Part shown: one piece after another, positions 9,374 through 19,329 of the stretch
Layout of the letters: each line of letters begins with the position of its first letter
Numbering within the stretch: position 1 is the first letter of the stretch
From: Sinorhizobium fredii USDA 257
GTDB lineage: Bacteria; Pseudomonadota; Alphaproteobacteria; Rhizobiales; Rhizobiaceae
NCBI RefSeq assembly: GCF_000265205.3
Contig: NC_018000.1
Location: 2,666,001 to 2,730,000 of the forward strand
DNA: 64,000 bases
Reading direction: 5' to 3'
The notes under the pieces: generated by a model
Told to the model about the DNA's origin: nothing
Database searches by the model: none
The model's input: the letters and a program-made list of their open reading frames with translations, nothing else
Made by a program: the position numbers and the translations under genes

Positions 9374-10123
9374 CTATTTGTCGCGTTCCTCGGCTCGCGG
9401 CGTCTCCGCCCCGACACCCTGGAACATGCGCGCGCGCGCATTCAGGATGTGCCGTTTCATCGCGTCATGCGCCTCGGCCTCCCGCCGCGCGAATATCGCT
9501 TCGACGATCGCCGAGTGCTCGTCCTGCACCATGCGGACATGGGCCGGGGTGCGTTTGAGGCTGAGGCTGCGGGTGACCGACATGCCGATCGAAAAATGCG
9601 GCCGGAACCATTCCCTGACGATCAGGTGGAACTGGTTTCCCGTCGCCATGGCGATCGCATCGTGCAGCGCCTGGTCCTCGTCGGCGCCGAGCTCTCCGAG
9701 CTCGAGGCATCTCTCGAGGGCCCCCAGAGCGGCGGTGATGCGCGCCTTGTCGACGGGCTGCCAGTTGCGGGCGGCAAGCTCGGCCGCCTCGGCTTCGAGC
9801 CCAGATCGAAACTCGAAGAAGCGCTGCACGTCGGCGAGCGAGCCCACTGGAACCTGCCTCAGCACCGAGGAATCCGGCTTCTGGCGCACATAGGAGCCAG
9901 ACCCCTTGCGCGACACGATCAGGCCATCGGTGCGCAGCCGTTCCAGTGCCTCGCGCACGACCGGACGGGATGCCCCGAACATGGCGGCGAGATTCTGCTC
10001 CGACGGCAGCCTTTCATTCACCGGGAAGCGTCCGTCGGCGATCATGCCGACAATCTTCTCGTAGATGATATCGCTGAAACGTGTCTCGGTTCTTGCGGCC
10101 GCCAGGGCGTGTCCGCCGGTCAT
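9374..10123 (-). CDS. GntR-family transcriptional regulator (FadR/FCD subfamily)
   Basis: 249 residues with an N-terminal winged helix (LPSEQNLAAMFGASRPVVRE followed by ALERLRTDGLIV) and a C-terminal helical FCD ligand domain beginning near FFEFRSGLEAEAAELAARN. The start chosen is the ATG at 10123, which shares a base with the rraA stop (TGATG); a longer frame would overlap rraA by 25 bases. It lies inside the leftward sugar-acid operon and probably regulates both it and the divergent ABC-transporter operon in response to a sugar acid, as is usual for this subfamily. The operator in 10837-11021 could not be identified with confidence. Confidence 0.88.
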   Translation of the reverse strand: MTGGHALAAARTETRFSDIIYEKIVGMIADGRFPVNERLPSEQNLAAMFGASRPVVREALERLRTDGLIVSRKGSGSYVRQKPDSSVLRQVPVGSLADVQRFFEFRSGLEAEAAELAARNWQPVDKARITAALGALERCLELGELGADEDQALHDAIAMATGNQFHLIVREWFRPHFSIGMSVTRSLSLKRTPAHVRMVQDEHSAIVEAIFARREAEAHDAMKRHILNARARMFQGVGAETPRAEERDK

Positions 10124-10836
10124 CAGCGCCTCTTTTCTTCTCTCCATCTAAGGAATTCCGCCTGCGCCTCGGGGCCGGGAGGATAGAGCCCGAATATGCC
10201 GCGGCCCTCCCTGACGCGCTCTTCGACAAAATCCTCGAACACGGTCTGTTCGAATGCTTCGCCCGCGACCTCTCCGGCAATTGCCGCGGGGATCACGACC
10301 ACGCCCTCGTCGTCGCCGACGATCACGTCGCCCGGATAGACCGGCACGTCGCCGCAGCCGATCGGCTGGTTGATGTCGAGCGCGTGGTGGCGGATCAGGT
10401 TCGTCGGTGCCGAGGGCGCGGAGTGATAGGCAGGGAAGGGCAGGTTGGCAATGTCGGGCGTGTCGCGAAACCCGCCGTCGGTCACCACGCCCGCGATACC
10501 CCGCATCCACAGACGCGTCACCAGGATTCCGCCGGCAGACGCCGCGCTCGCATCCTTGCGGCTGTCCATCACCAGCACATGGCCTTCGGGGCATTCCTCG
10601 ACGGCCCGGCGCTGCGGATGGCCGCGATCGTTGAAGGCGCCGACATGGTCGAGGTCCTCGCGCGCCGGAATGTAGCGCAGCGTGAAGGCCGGGCCGACCA
10701 TGCGGGGTGCCGATGGATTGATCTTGTGGATGCCGCGGATGAAGACATTCCGCAGGCCGCGTTTCAACAGGACCGTGGTGAGCGTCGCGGTCGACACTGC
10801 CTTGAGCTTCTCGCGGGTTGCCTCGGAAAACTGCAT
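10123..10836 (-). CDS. RraA/HMG-aldolase-family protein
   Basis: 237 residues. The fold is that of the RraA-like or 4-hydroxy-4-methyl-2-oxoglutarate (HMG)/oxaloacetate aldolase family. Visible elements are STATLTTVLLKRG, PAFTLRYIPARED, the VTDGGFRDT metal-site segment (Arg-Asp pair) and GDVIVGDDEGVVVIP. Members with this aldolase-like signature cleave 2-oxo acids releasing pyruvate in a divalent-metal-dependent reaction; true RraA regulators of RNase E are shorter, about 160 residues. As first gene of the leftward sugar-acid operon, an aldolase role on a keto-deoxy aldarate is the likely function. Confidence 0.82.
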   Translation of the reverse strand: MQFSEATREKLKAVSTATLTTVLLKRGLRNVFIRGIHKINPSAPRMVGPAFTLRYIPAREDLDHVGAFNDRGHPQRRAVEECPEGHVLVMDSRKDASAASAGGILVTRLWMRGIAGVVTDGGFRDTPDIANLPFPAYHSAPSAPTNLIRHHALDINQPIGCGDVPVYPGDVIVGDDEGVVVIPAAIAGEVAGEAFEQTVFEDFVEERVREGRGIFGLYPPGPEAQAEFLRWREEKRR

Positions 10837-11021
10837 CTGTCCCTCCCGGCCTGTCGTTCCATTCGCGCTCAGGCTTACTGAAGATGTAAAAATCTGTCAA
10901 TTCTTGTAATTATCTGAAAACGCGTTATCGTCTCGCGACTGGCCTGTGGAGGGGCTGGTTTCCGGATCCTGGCCTGGAGGGCTAGGCGCCGGTGCGACTG
11001 ATCCTAGGGAGGAGACATCCG

Positions 11022-12971
11022 ATGAACGAAGGGCATAAACCGTCGCGTGGCGTGACGCGCCGCACCGTACTGGCAGGACTCGGGGCCGCGGTGGCTATTT
11101 CCGCAGTCGGGCGCCGTGCGGCAGCAGCAACTGAGAAGGAGGCGCCGCAACTTGCAACGCTCGCTAAGGACGGCAAGCTGCCGCCGCTTGCGGAGCGCCT
11201 TCCCACAAAGCCGATGGTCGTCAAACCCTTCGAGAAAGTCGGTACCTATGGTGGGACATTGCGCCGCGGACTGCGCGGCTCATCCGATCACAACGGCATT
11301 CTGCGCATGGTCGGCAACCAGGGCCTCGTGCGCTGGAACATGGACTTCACCGAAGTTCTTCCCAATCTCGCCGAGAGCTGGGAGGTCAGCGCCGACGCGA
11401 CGCAGTTCACCTTCCACCTCATTGCCGGCGTCCGTTGGTCGGACGGACACCCGTTCACGGCGGACGACGTCGTCTTCGCGATCGAGGATTGCGTCAAGAA
11501 CAGCGAACTCTATAGCGCCACGCCGGCGCAATTGACCGTCGCCGGCAAGCCGGTGATGGCCGAGAAGATCGACGACCACACGGTGAAGTTCACTTTCGCG
11601 GCACCGAACGCGCTCTACTTGGAAAACCTCGCGACTCCGCTCGGACAGCATCCGACATTGTTTGCCAAACACTACTGCAGCCAGTTCCTTCCGAAATACA
11701 ATCCGAACCTCGAGGCAGAGGCCAAGGCGGCCGGCGTTGCCGGCTGGACGGAACTTTTCCGCGCCAAGTGCGGCGATATCGAAATCCCTTCCCGCTGGGG
11801 CAATGTCGATAAACCGACGCTCGATCCGTGGGTCGTCAAGGAGCCCTATTCCGGCGGTGCGACCCGCGTCGTCATGACCCGCAACCCCTATTTCTGGCAG
11901 GTGGATACGGAAGGCAACCAGCTTCCCTATATCGACGAGGTCAATTTCGGCATTTCGCAGGACGTCGAGTCGCTGATGCTCAACGTCATTTCCGGCAAGA
12001 TCGACATTCAGGAGCGGCATATCAGCGTTCTCGCCAACAAGCCGACGCTGTCGCAGAACATGGAAAAGGGCGACTACCGGCTGCTGACGCTGGTGCCCTC
12101 GTCGGCCCAGCAGTGCCAGATCTATCTGAACATGACTCACAAGGACCCGGCGATGCGGAAGATGTTCGCCGACAAGTCCTTCCGCCAGGCGCTGTCGCTC
12201 GGGCTCAACCGTCAGGAAATCATCGACATCGTCTATTTCGGCCAGAGCGAGTTCTTCCAGGCTGGGCCGCGCCCGACGCATCCCTGGTATCACGAAAAAC
12301 TCGCCAGGCAGTTCACCGAGTTCGATCCGGACAAGGCGAATGCCATGCTGGACAAGGCGGGCTATGACAAGAAGGATGCCGACGGTATCCGCAAGCGTCC
12401 GGACGGCCAGCGCATCTTCTTCGCCATCGACGTCATCCCGACACTCTATCCGGACCTCGTCGACACGCTCGAACTCGTCAAGGCGCATTGGGCGCAGATC
12501 GGCATCGATATCAAGGTCAACACCATCGAGCGCGCGCTTTATTACAGCCGCGGCGACGACAATGCCCATGATGCCGCGGTCTGGCCGGGGCCGGGCGGGC
12601 TGGACCCGATGCTCGATCCGCGCGACTTCTTCGCGTTTCACCCGCAGGGATCGCGCTATGCCATTCCGTGGACGCTCTGGTACACCTCGAACGGCGAGAA
12701 AGGCGAGGAGCCACCCGAAAGCCAAAAGAAGCGCTTCAAGCTCTTCGACGAGGCCCGTTCGACCGCTGATCTCGCCAAGCGCGGCGAGATCATGAAACAA
12801 CTCTTCGACATCACCGCCGAAGAGTTCGAAACCATTGGCGTGTGCCTCGCGGTCGGCGGCTTCGGCGTCATCCGCAACAATCTGCGCAACGTACCGGAAA
12901 AGCAGCCGGACAGTTGGACCTGGCCGAATCCGGGACCTGCTTTGCCGCAACAGTTCACCTTCACCAGCTAG
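11022..12971 (+). CDS. ABC transporter substrate-binding protein, SBP_bac_5 (dipeptide/oligopeptide type)
   Basis: 649 residues starting at the ATG at 11022, with AGGGAGGAG just upstream. The N terminus carries a twin-arginine signal (TRRTVLAGLGAAVAIS, cleavage near AAA-AT), so it is exported folded to the periplasm. The body is a family-5 solute-binding protein (LAESWEVSADATQFTFHL, SFRQALSLGLNRQEIID). At about 650 residues it is longer than DppA. In rhizobia this type also carries sugars and sugar acids. Its position ahead of two sugar-acid dehydratases and divergent from uronate dehydrogenase suggests an oligouronide or sugar-acid ligand. Confidence 0.9.
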   Translation: MNEGHKPSRGVTRRTVLAGLGAAVAISAVGRRAAAATEKEAPQLATLAKDGKLPPLAERLPTKPMVVKPFEKVGTYGGTLRRGLRGSSDHNGILRMVGNQGLVRWNMDFTEVLPNLAESWEVSADATQFTFHLIAGVRWSDGHPFTADDVVFAIEDCVKNSELYSATPAQLTVAGKPVMAEKIDDHTVKFTFAAPNALYLENLATPLGQHPTLFAKHYCSQFLPKYNPNLEAEAKAAGVAGWTELFRAKCGDIEIPSRWGNVDKPTLDPWVVKEPYSGGATRVVMTRNPYFWQVDTEGNQLPYIDEVNFGISQDVESLMLNVISGKIDIQERHISVLANKPTLSQNMEKGDYRLLTLVPSSAQQCQIYLNMTHKDPAMRKMFADKSFRQALSLGLNRQEIIDIVYFGQSEFFQAGPRPTHPWYHEKLARQFTEFDPDKANAMLDKAGYDKKDADGIRKRPDGQRIFFAIDVIPTLYPDLVDTLELVKAHWAQIGIDIKVNTIERALYYSRGDDNAHDAAVWPGPGGLDPMLDPRDFFAFHPQGSRYAIPWTLWYTSNGEKGEEPPESQKKRFKLFDEARSTADLAKRGEIMKQLFDITAEEFETIGVCLAVGGFGVIRNNLRNVPEKQPDSWTWPNPGPALPQQFTFTS

Positions 12972-12979
12972 CGATTTTC

Positions 12980-13007
12980 GAGACGCCGCCGCTTGCGGCG
13001 GCGTCTC
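12980..13007 (+). terminator. 13-bp stem-loop between binding protein and permease genes
   Basis: GAGACGCCGCCGC (12980-12992) pairs perfectly with GCGGCGGCGTCTC (12995-13007) and closes directly on a tiny loop. No T tract follows. It lies eight bases after the binding-protein stop and before the permease genes, the usual place for an mRNA-stabilising or partial-termination hairpin that raises binding-protein levels over membrane components. Confidence 0.7.
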
Positions 13008-13070
13008 ACCTCAGACCGGATTCGCGGGGAGGGGCGCCGACCCGTCCCCGGAAAGCTGCGAGATATTTCC

Positions 13071-14057
13071 ATGCTGAAATTCATCGTGAAACGCCTGTTC
13101 TGGATGGTTCCGTCGCTGTTTGCCGTCAGCTTCCTTGCCTTCGTGCTCATCCAGCTGCCGCCGGGCGACTTCGTCACCACCTATATCGCCACGCTTGCCG
13201 CCTCGAACGAGATCGTCGACCAGAATATGGCCGCCCAGTTGCGCGAGCGCTTCGGGCTCGGTGATCCGGTGCTTGTGCAATATTTCAAATGGATGTGGGG
13301 CATTCTCAGCCGCGGCGATTTCGGCATCTCCTTCGAATGGCAGCAACCGGTTTCCGGGCTCATCTGGGAGCGCATGGCGCTGACCTTGGTGCTGGCCGTC
13401 GCTAGTCTCCTTGCCACTTGGGCGATCGCGCTGCCGATCGGTGTCTTTTCGGCTGTGCGGAAGTATTCGATCGGCGATTATTTCTTCACCGCCTTCAGCT
13501 TTTTCGGGCTCTCTGTGCCGTCCTTCCTGCTGGCGCTGGTGCTGATGTACGTCGCCGCCGTCGAATTCGGCCAGGACGTCGGCGGACTGTTCTCGCCCGA
13601 ATTTGAAACTGCCTCCTGGAGCATCGCCAAGATGCTGGACTTGCTGTCGCATCTGTGGCTGCCCGTTGCCATTCTGGCGGTCTCGTCCACCGCAAGCCTC
13701 ATCCGGGTGATGCGCGCCAACATGCTCGACGAACTGCCGAAACCCTATGTCACGACGGCGCGCGCCAAGGGCCTGTCGGAGTTTCGCCTGCTGACGAAAT
13801 ATCCGATGCGCATCGCGCTGAACCCCTTTATCTCCACGATCGCCTGGCTGCTGCCCAATTTGATATCGGGCTCCGTCGTGGTCGCCATCGTCCTGAACCT
13901 GCCGACGGCTGCGCCCTTGCTGCTGCAGTCGCTGATGGCGCAGGACATGTATCTTGCCGGCGCCTTCGTGCTTCTGATCTGCGCTCTGACGCTGATCGGT
14001 TCTCTCATCAGCGACATCCTCCTGGCGCTGGTCGATCCCCGAATCCGGCTCGAATAG
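13071..14057 (+). CDS. ABC transporter permease, DppB/OppB type
   Basis: 328 residues from the ATG at 13071. The N terminus (MLKFIVKRLFWMVPSLFAVS) is the standard first helix of DppB-like permeases, followed by IQLPPGDFVTTY, which corresponds to the conserved LxPGDP segment, and about six membrane helices. The ATPase-contact loop is seen as TTARAKGLSEFRLLTKYPMR. It forms the channel with the next gene. It follows the binding protein after a 99-base gap holding a stem-loop. Confidence 0.9.
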   Translation: MLKFIVKRLFWMVPSLFAVSFLAFVLIQLPPGDFVTTYIATLAASNEIVDQNMAAQLRERFGLGDPVLVQYFKWMWGILSRGDFGISFEWQQPVSGLIWERMALTLVLAVASLLATWAIALPIGVFSAVRKYSIGDYFFTAFSFFGLSVPSFLLALVLMYVAAVEFGQDVGGLFSPEFETASWSIAKMLDLLSHLWLPVAILAVSSTASLIRVMRANMLDELPKPYVTTARAKGLSEFRLLTKYPMRIALNPFISTIAWLLPNLISGSVVVAIVLNLPTAAPLLLQSLMAQDMYLAGAFVLLICALTLIGSLISDILLALVDPRIRLE

Positions 14058-14066
14058 AGGTCGTCC

Positions 14067-15188
14067 ATGTCCGATATCGCCGTCACCAATGTCCAGCCGG
14101 ATCGCGCCGCCGTCGCCTCGCAATGGCAGCTCATATGGTGGGCCTTCCGCCGCCATCGCCTCGCCATGGTCGCCCTGGTGGTGACTGTTGCAATGTATGT
14201 GGTTGCACTCGTTCCAGGCTTTTTTGCCATCAACGACCCGACGCTGCAGAATGCCCGCGCGACATTTCATCCGCCGCAGGGGCTGCACCTCATCGACACG
14301 ACAGATGGTTTCTCGATTGGCCTGCATTACTACCCGCTGAAGCTTACGCGCGACCCGGACACCCTGGCGGCGATCTACAAGGAAGACACCAGCCAGAAGA
14401 TACCGGTCGTCCTTTTCGGACGCGGTTACGAGTATTCGTTCCTCGGTCTGTTCAGGACCAACATCCACCTGCTCGCGTCGGCCGATAAATCGCGCCCGCT
14501 CTTCCTCTTCGGCGCAGACCGCCTCGGCCGCGATGTCTATAGCCGCGTCATTCAGGGCGGGCAGATTTCGCTGTCGATCGGCCTCGTCGGCGTGTTCATC
14601 TCGCTTTTGCTAGGGGTCGTGCTCGGCGGCATCTCCGGCTATTACGGCGGCCGCATCGACTTCGTTATGCAGCGTGTCATCGATTTCGTGCTGTCGCTGC
14701 CGACGATCCCGATCTGGCTTGCGCTTGCGGCCGCATTGCCGCAGGGCTGGCCGGCGACGCTGCAATACATGATGATCACCATCATTCTCTCCTTCACCGG
14801 CTGGGCGCAGCTTGCCCGCGTCGTGCGCGGCCGCTTCCTGTCATTAAAGACTGAGGAATTCGTCGCGGCGGCCCGCCTCGACGGCGCTTCGGAGGGTCGC
14901 ATCATCTTCCGGCACATGCTGCCGAGCTTCTCCAGCCATATCATCGCGTCGGTGACGCTCGCCGTTCCGGCAATGATCCTCGCCGAAACCTCGCTCTCCT
15001 TCCTGGGCCTCGGCCTGCAGCCGCCGACGATTTCCTGGGGCGTCCTTCTGCGCGAGGCACAGAACATCCGCTCCATTGCGACGGCTCCCTGGCTGTTCTT
15101 GCCGGGTGCCGCCGTGGTCGTCGCGGTGATGGCGCTGAACCTTCTCGGCGACGGCCTGCGCGATGCCGCCGATCCCTACAACAAATGA
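14067..15188 (+). CDS. ABC transporter permease, DppC/OppC type
   Basis: 373 residues, longer than DppC of E. coli because of an insert after the first membrane helix (VALVVTVAMYVVALVPGFFA), a feature of the longer family-5 importers. The conserved periplasmic segment FLFGADRLGRDVYSRVIQGG is complete, and the ATPase-contact loop reads VAAARLDGASEGRIIFRHML. It pairs with the DppB-type protein, nine bases upstream, and its stop codon overlaps the ATPase start (ATGA). Confidence 0.9.
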   Translation: MSDIAVTNVQPDRAAVASQWQLIWWAFRRHRLAMVALVVTVAMYVVALVPGFFAINDPTLQNARATFHPPQGLHLIDTTDGFSIGLHYYPLKLTRDPDTLAAIYKEDTSQKIPVVLFGRGYEYSFLGLFRTNIHLLASADKSRPLFLFGADRLGRDVYSRVIQGGQISLSIGLVGVFISLLLGVVLGGISGYYGGRIDFVMQRVIDFVLSLPTIPIWLALAAALPQGWPATLQYMMITIILSFTGWAQLARVVRGRFLSLKTEEFVAAARLDGASEGRIIFRHMLPSFSSHIIASVTLAVPAMILAETSLSFLGLGLQPPTISWGVLLREAQNIRSIATAPWLFLPGAAVVVAVMALNLLGDGLRDAADPYNK

Positions 15189-16918
15189 GGCCGCCGATGA
15201 CCGACATAGTGCCGATCGCCGGCCGCAAGCCTCTCCTCGAAGTGCGCAACCTGACGACCGAATTCCCGTTGCGCACGGGTGTGTTCCAGGCCGTCAAGGA
15301 CCTCTCTTTCTCGATCGAACCCGGCAAGACGCTCTGCGTGGTGGGCGAGAGCGGCTCCGGCAAGTCGGTGACGGCCCGCTCGATCCTGCAGATCGTCGAT
15401 ACCCCCGGCCGCATCGCCTCCGGCTCCATTATGCTGAGCAACGCGAACGGCTCCTCTGTCGATCTCGCCAAGCTTGACCCTCGCGGACGGGCAATCCGCG
15501 CCGTGCGCGGCCGCGACATCGCGATGATCTTTCAGGAGCCGATGTCCTCGCTCTCTCCGGTCCACACCGTCGGTGACCAGATCACCGAGGCGCTCAGGCT
15601 GCACATGAGGATGTCGAAGGCGGAGGCGCGCGCCGAGGCGATCAACCTGCTGAAGCAGGTGGAGATTCCCGATCCCGAAAAAGCAATCGACCGCTACGCC
15701 TTCCAGTATTCGGGCGGGATGCGCCAGCGCGCCATGATCGCCATGGCGCTCGCCTGCAAGCCGAAGCTCCTGATCGCCGACGAGCCGACGACGGCGCTCG
15801 ATGTGACGACCCAGGCGGAAATCCTCGATCTCATCGCCCGGCTTCAGATGGCAACCGGCATGGCGGTGCTCTTCATAACCCACGACATGGGCGTGGTCGC
15901 CCAGATCGCCGACGACGTGCTTGTCATGCATAACGGCGTCGCCAAGGAATACGGGCCCGTCGAGGAGATCTTCCACGCGCCGAAGGACCCCTATACCCGG
16001 ATGCTGATCGGTTCGGTGCTGAAGCTCGAACAGAAGGCGGAAATCCGATTGAAGCGGCCGCCGCTCGACACCAAGGCCGCGCCGATCCTGGAAGTCCGCG
16101 ATCTTTCGATGCAGTTCGGCGAGTTGAAGGCGCTCGACCAGGTGTCGATCTCACTGCTGCCGGGCGAAACGCTCGGCATCGTCGGTGAAAGCGGCTCGGG
16201 CAAGACGACTATGGGCCGCTCCATCATGCGCCTCTACGATCCGACGGCGGGCGAGATGCTTTACCGCAGGGCCGATGGGACGGTGGTGGACCTTGCCAAG
16301 ATCCACGGCCGGGATCTCAAATCCGCAAGACGCGAATTGCGCATGGTTTTTCAGGACCCGTTCGGCTCGCTCAACCCGCGCATGACCGTGGCGCAGGTGA
16401 TTGGCGAGCCCCTGCTCGTCAACGGCATCGCCAAGGGCAAGGAACTGGAGGAGCGGGTCTGCCATCTGATGGAGCAGGTGGGCCTCGATCCTTCCGGGCG
16501 GGAGCGGTATCCGCATGCTTTCTCAGGGGGTCAACGCCAGCGCATCGGGATTGCCCGGGCGATCACGCTCAATCCCCGCATCATCGTCGCCGACGAGGCG
16601 ACCTCGGCGCTCGACGTCTCCGTACGCTTCCAAGTGCTCGACCTTCTGATGCGGCTGCAGGACGAGCTCGGCCTCGCCTACATCTTCATCAGCCACGACA
16701 TCGGCGTGATCCGCTACATGTGCGATCGCGTCGGGGTCATGTATCGCGGGCGGCTGGTCGAGGTCGGCGCTGCGGAGAAGGTCTGCAACCAACCGGACCA
16801 CCCCTATACGCAGGCGCTTCTCTCCGCGATCCCGCGCCCCGATCCGCGCGACCGCGATCGCTCGCGCCGATTCCGTTACATCGAACCCACCATCAAGAAT
16901 GAAAGCGTTCTCAGATGA
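15185..16918 (+). CDS. ABC transporter ATP-binding protein with two fused ATPase domains (DppD-DppF fusion)
   Basis: 577 residues with two complete ATPase cassettes in tandem. Walker A is [12 protein letters not shown] in the first and [12 protein letters not shown] in the second; signatures are YSGGMRQR and FSGGQRQR; both Walker B strands are present ([13 protein letters not shown] and [13 protein letters not shown]). It replaces separate DppD and DppF and powers the importer. Its ATG overlaps the preceding stop; a second ATG at 15197 is an alternative start. Each half ends with the family extension HPYTQALL or DPYTRMLI. Its stop overlaps the next gene, so transport and catabolic genes are translationally coupled. 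Confidence 0.92.
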   Translation: MRPPMTDIVPIAGRKPLLEVRNLTTEFPLRTGVFQAVKDLSFSIEPGKTLCVVGESGSGKSVTARSILQIVDTPGRIASGSIMLSNANGSSVDLAKLDPRGRAIRAVRGRDIAMIFQEPMSSLSPVHTVGDQITEALRLHMRMSKAEARAEAINLLKQVEIPDPEKAIDRYAFQYSGGMRQRAMIAMALACKPKLLIADEPTTALDVTTQAEILDLIARLQMATGMAVLFITHDMGVVAQIADDVLVMHNGVAKEYGPVEEIFHAPKDPYTRMLIGSVLKLEQKAEIRLKRPPLDTKAAPILEVRDLSMQFGELKALDQVSISLLPGETLGIVGESGSGKTTMGRSIMRLYDPTAGEMLYRRADGTVVDLAKIHGRDLKSARRELRMVFQDPFGSLNPRMTVAQVIGEPLLVNGIAKGKELEERVCHLMEQVGLDPSGRERYPHAFSGGQRQRIGIARAITLNPRIIVADEATSALDVSVRFQVLDLLMRLQDELGLAYIFISHDIGVIRYMCDRVGVMYRGRLVEVGAAEKVCNQPDHPYTQALLSAIPRPDPRDRDRSRRFRYIEPTIKNESVLR

Positions 16919-18132
16919 AGATTACAGGCATCCGTACTTTTCTGATGCATGCGGGTCAGCCGGACCCGTCGAAATGGGCCTCCGACGGGCACGCCAGCCA
17001 TGTGACGCAGCACAAGCTCGAAGGCACGCGCAACTGGCTGTTCCTGAAAATCGAGACGGATGAGGGGATCACCGGCATTGGCGAATGCTCGGGCTGGCCG
17101 CGCGTCATCGAGACGGCGATCAAGGATATCGCGCCGCTGCTGATCGGCGAGGACGCGGCGCACATCGAAAAGCTCTGGCAGAAGATGCAGATCGCCGTGA
17201 TGGGCCATGGCATGCTCGGCACTGTCGGTGCCGGTGCGATGACCGGCATCGACATGGCGCTCTGGGACATCAAGGGCAAGGCACTCGGCGTGCCGGTCTG
17301 GATGCTGCTCGGCGGCAAGCTGCGCGACCGGATTCCGATCTATTCGCATGCCAACACCGCCGAGCGGGCGCTTGCGGTAAAATCACGCGGCATCAACACG
17401 ATCAAATGCGGCGGCGTTTCCGATCCGGTGCGCAAGGTCGCAATGCTGCGCGAAACGGTCGGCGACGAGATGGATATCGCCATCGACCTGCATGGTCCGC
17501 CGTGGATGACGCCGGCCGACGCCTGCCGGCTGGTGCGGGCGCTGGAACCCTATGAACTGCTGTGGGTCGAGGATCCGATCGCGCCGGACAATCTCGAAGG
17601 GTACCGCCGCATCCGCGATGCCGCCCACATCCCGCTTGCCTCGGGCGAGCGCACCGCGACGATCTTCGGCGAACGCCAGTTGATCGAGGAGGAATTGGTC
17701 GACGTCATCCAGCCCGATACGGGCCGAGCCGGCGGCATCACCCAGATGAAGAAGATCGCCGCCATGGCCGAGGCGCATCACATCCAAATGGCGCCGCATT
17801 CCGGCTCGCTCGGACCTGTGGCGGAATACGCAGCCCTGCATGTTTTGGCGTCGATCCCCAATGCGCTGATCCTCGAGCGCATCGACGACGACTGGGAAGG
17901 ACGACGCCACACCATCGTGCCGCACCCGGTTCAAGAAGGCGGCTCGATCGCCGTTCCGGACGCGCCGGGCCTCGGCTGTGACATCGACGAGGACTTCGTG
18001 GCGCGTTTTCCCAGCGAAGGCAATGTCTCCGTGCCGGTGCAGGAAAGCGCCAACTCCTACAATCCAGGCACCTATGGCGAACGCCTTTACGTGCAGACGC
18101 GGCTGTCGCGCCGCAGCTATTTCAATCCTTGA
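16915..18132 (+). CDS. Enolase-superfamily sugar-acid dehydratase (D-galactonate dehydratase-like), first copy
   Basis: 405 residues of the mandelate racemase/muconate lactonizing family. By my count the metal ligands are Asp191, Glu219 and Glu245 (IDLHGPP, WVEDPI, ASGERT). His193, two residues after the Asp ligand, and His295 in MAPHSG are the acid-base pair that marks the galactonate/mannonate dehydratase group. The KxK motif of racemases is absent. It dehydrates an aldonate or aldarate to a 2-keto-3-deoxy acid. The ATG overlaps the ABC ATPase stop. The exact sugar acid is not decided by sequence. Confidence 0.85.
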   Translation: MKITGIRTFLMHAGQPDPSKWASDGHASHVTQHKLEGTRNWLFLKIETDEGITGIGECSGWPRVIETAIKDIAPLLIGEDAAHIEKLWQKMQIAVMGHGMLGTVGAGAMTGIDMALWDIKGKALGVPVWMLLGGKLRDRIPIYSHANTAERALAVKSRGINTIKCGGVSDPVRKVAMLRETVGDEMDIAIDLHGPPWMTPADACRLVRALEPYELLWVEDPIAPDNLEGYRRIRDAAHIPLASGERTATIFGERQLIEEELVDVIQPDTGRAGGITQMKKIAAMAEAHHIQMAPHSGSLGPVAEYAALHVLASIPNALILERIDDDWEGRRHTIVPHPVQEGGSIAVPDAPGLGCDIDEDFVARFPSEGNVSVPVQESANSYNPGTYGERLYVQTRLSRRSYFNP

Positions 18133-18141
18133 GGAACAGGC

Positions 18142-19329
18142 ATGAAGATCGATCGCATGCGGGTCTTCGTCACCCGCGACAAGGACAGGCCGCGCGTCAT
18201 CGTGGCGCTCGACACCGACGACGGGCTGACTGGCTGGGGCGAGTGCTACAATCACGGGCCCGATAAGGCCCTGCCTCCGCTGCTCGACTATCTCTACGGC
18301 TTCCTTGCCGGCCAGGATCCGACGCGCATCGAGTACCTGTACAATCTGCTGATCCAGCAAAGCCGCTTCCCGCCCGGCGCGCTCGGCCTTTCGGCCATAT
18401 CCGCGCTCGACCATTGCCTGTGGGACCTCGCGGCCAAGGCGGCGGGCGTTCCCGTCTATAAGCTTCTCGGCGGCGAGGTGCGCGACCGCGTGAAAGTCTA
18501 TGCCGGCGTCTATACGGCGCCGGACGCGCCGGCGGCCAAGGAGGAATTCGACCGCCTGAACGAGGAATGGGGCTTCAAGGCTTTCAAGCTCAGCCCCTGG
18601 CGGATCGACATCCATGCCAATCGCTGGGGCGAGGTGGTAAAAAGCTCGGCGGAGTATTTCCGCTCGCTCAGGGAAACCGTGCGCCCGGAATACGAGATCG
18701 CCTTCGATGCGCATGCCAAGATCTTCGAGCCGGCCGCGGCTCGGCAGCTTGGCAATGCCCTGGCACCCTATGACCCGCTGTTTTTCGAGGAACCGCTTCG
18801 CCCCGAAAACATCGAGATGTGGGGCGATCTTAAGCAGGGTCTCGACTGCATCCTGGCAACCGGCGAGTCGCTCTATCATCGCAATGAATTCCTGCGGCTG
18901 TTGCAGGTGAAGGGCGCAGACCTCATTCAGCCCGACATTTGCGCCGTCGGCGGCATTTCGGAAATGCGCCGCATTGCCACGCTTGCCGAGGCGTTCTTCG
19001 TTGGCGTCGCTCCGCATAACCCGATGGGGCCGCTGGCAACGGCGGTCAATGTCCACTTCTCGGCTGCACAGCAGAATTTCCGTATTCTCGAATACCGGCT
19101 GCCGAAGGGCCAATGCTATGTCTATGGCGGCACCGATCTCGAACGGCGTGAAGACGAGACGCGCTACGTTGTCGATCCCTATCTCCCGAAGGACGGTTAT
19201 CTGGAGCTCCGGCCGGACCGGCCGGGCTGGGGGGTCGACATGGATGAGAAGGCCATGCAGGAGGACGGCTACGTTCACTGGCAGCGGCGCGTGCCGAAAA
19301 GGCCCGACGGTTCCTATGCCTTCGCCTGA
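18142..19329 (+). CDS. Enolase-superfamily sugar-acid dehydratase (D-galactonate dehydratase-like), second copy
   Basis: 395 residues. Same superfamily as its neighbour but clearly diverged and not a recent duplicate. Asp189 and His191 (AFDAHAK), the FFEEPL Glu ligand near 216, Glu242 (ATGESLY) and His292 (VAPHNPMGP) reproduce the D-galactonate dehydratase active site, and APHNPMGP is a strong signature of that group. It starts ten bases after the first copy. Two different dehydratases in one operon suggest two epimeric acids, or successive use of an aldonate and an aldarate. Its end overlaps the mutarotase start by 14 bases. Confidence 0.87.
   Translation: MKIDRMRVFVTRDKDRPRVIVALDTDDGLTGWGECYNHGPDKALPPLLDYLYGFLAGQDPTRIEYLYNLLIQQSRFPPGALGLSAISALDHCLWDLAAKAAGVPVYKLLGGEVRDRVKVYAGVYTAPDAPAAKEEFDRLNEEWGFKAFKLSPWRIDIHANRWGEVVKSSAEYFRSLRETVRPEYEIAFDAHAKIFEPAAARQLGNALAPYDPLFFEEPLRPENIEMWGDLKQGLDCILATGESLYHRNEFLRLLQVKGADLIQPDICAVGGISEMRRIATLAEAFFVGVAPHNPMGPLATAVNVHFSAAQQNFRILEYRLPKGQCYVYGGTDLERREDETRYVVDPYLPKDGYLELRPDRPGWGVDMDEKAMQEDGYVHWQRRVPKRPDGSYAFA

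Noticed and set aside
10837..11021. Promoters and GntR operator in the rraA/binding-protein divergent region
   Set aside because: A TTGACA (10900-10895, leftward) is present but no convincing -10 follows, and no clear palindrome was found, so no site is listed.
11280..12950. A 556-codon minus-strand frame over the binding-protein gene
   Set aside because: Antisense to a clear SBP_bac_5 gene with a Tat signal and a good ribosome site.
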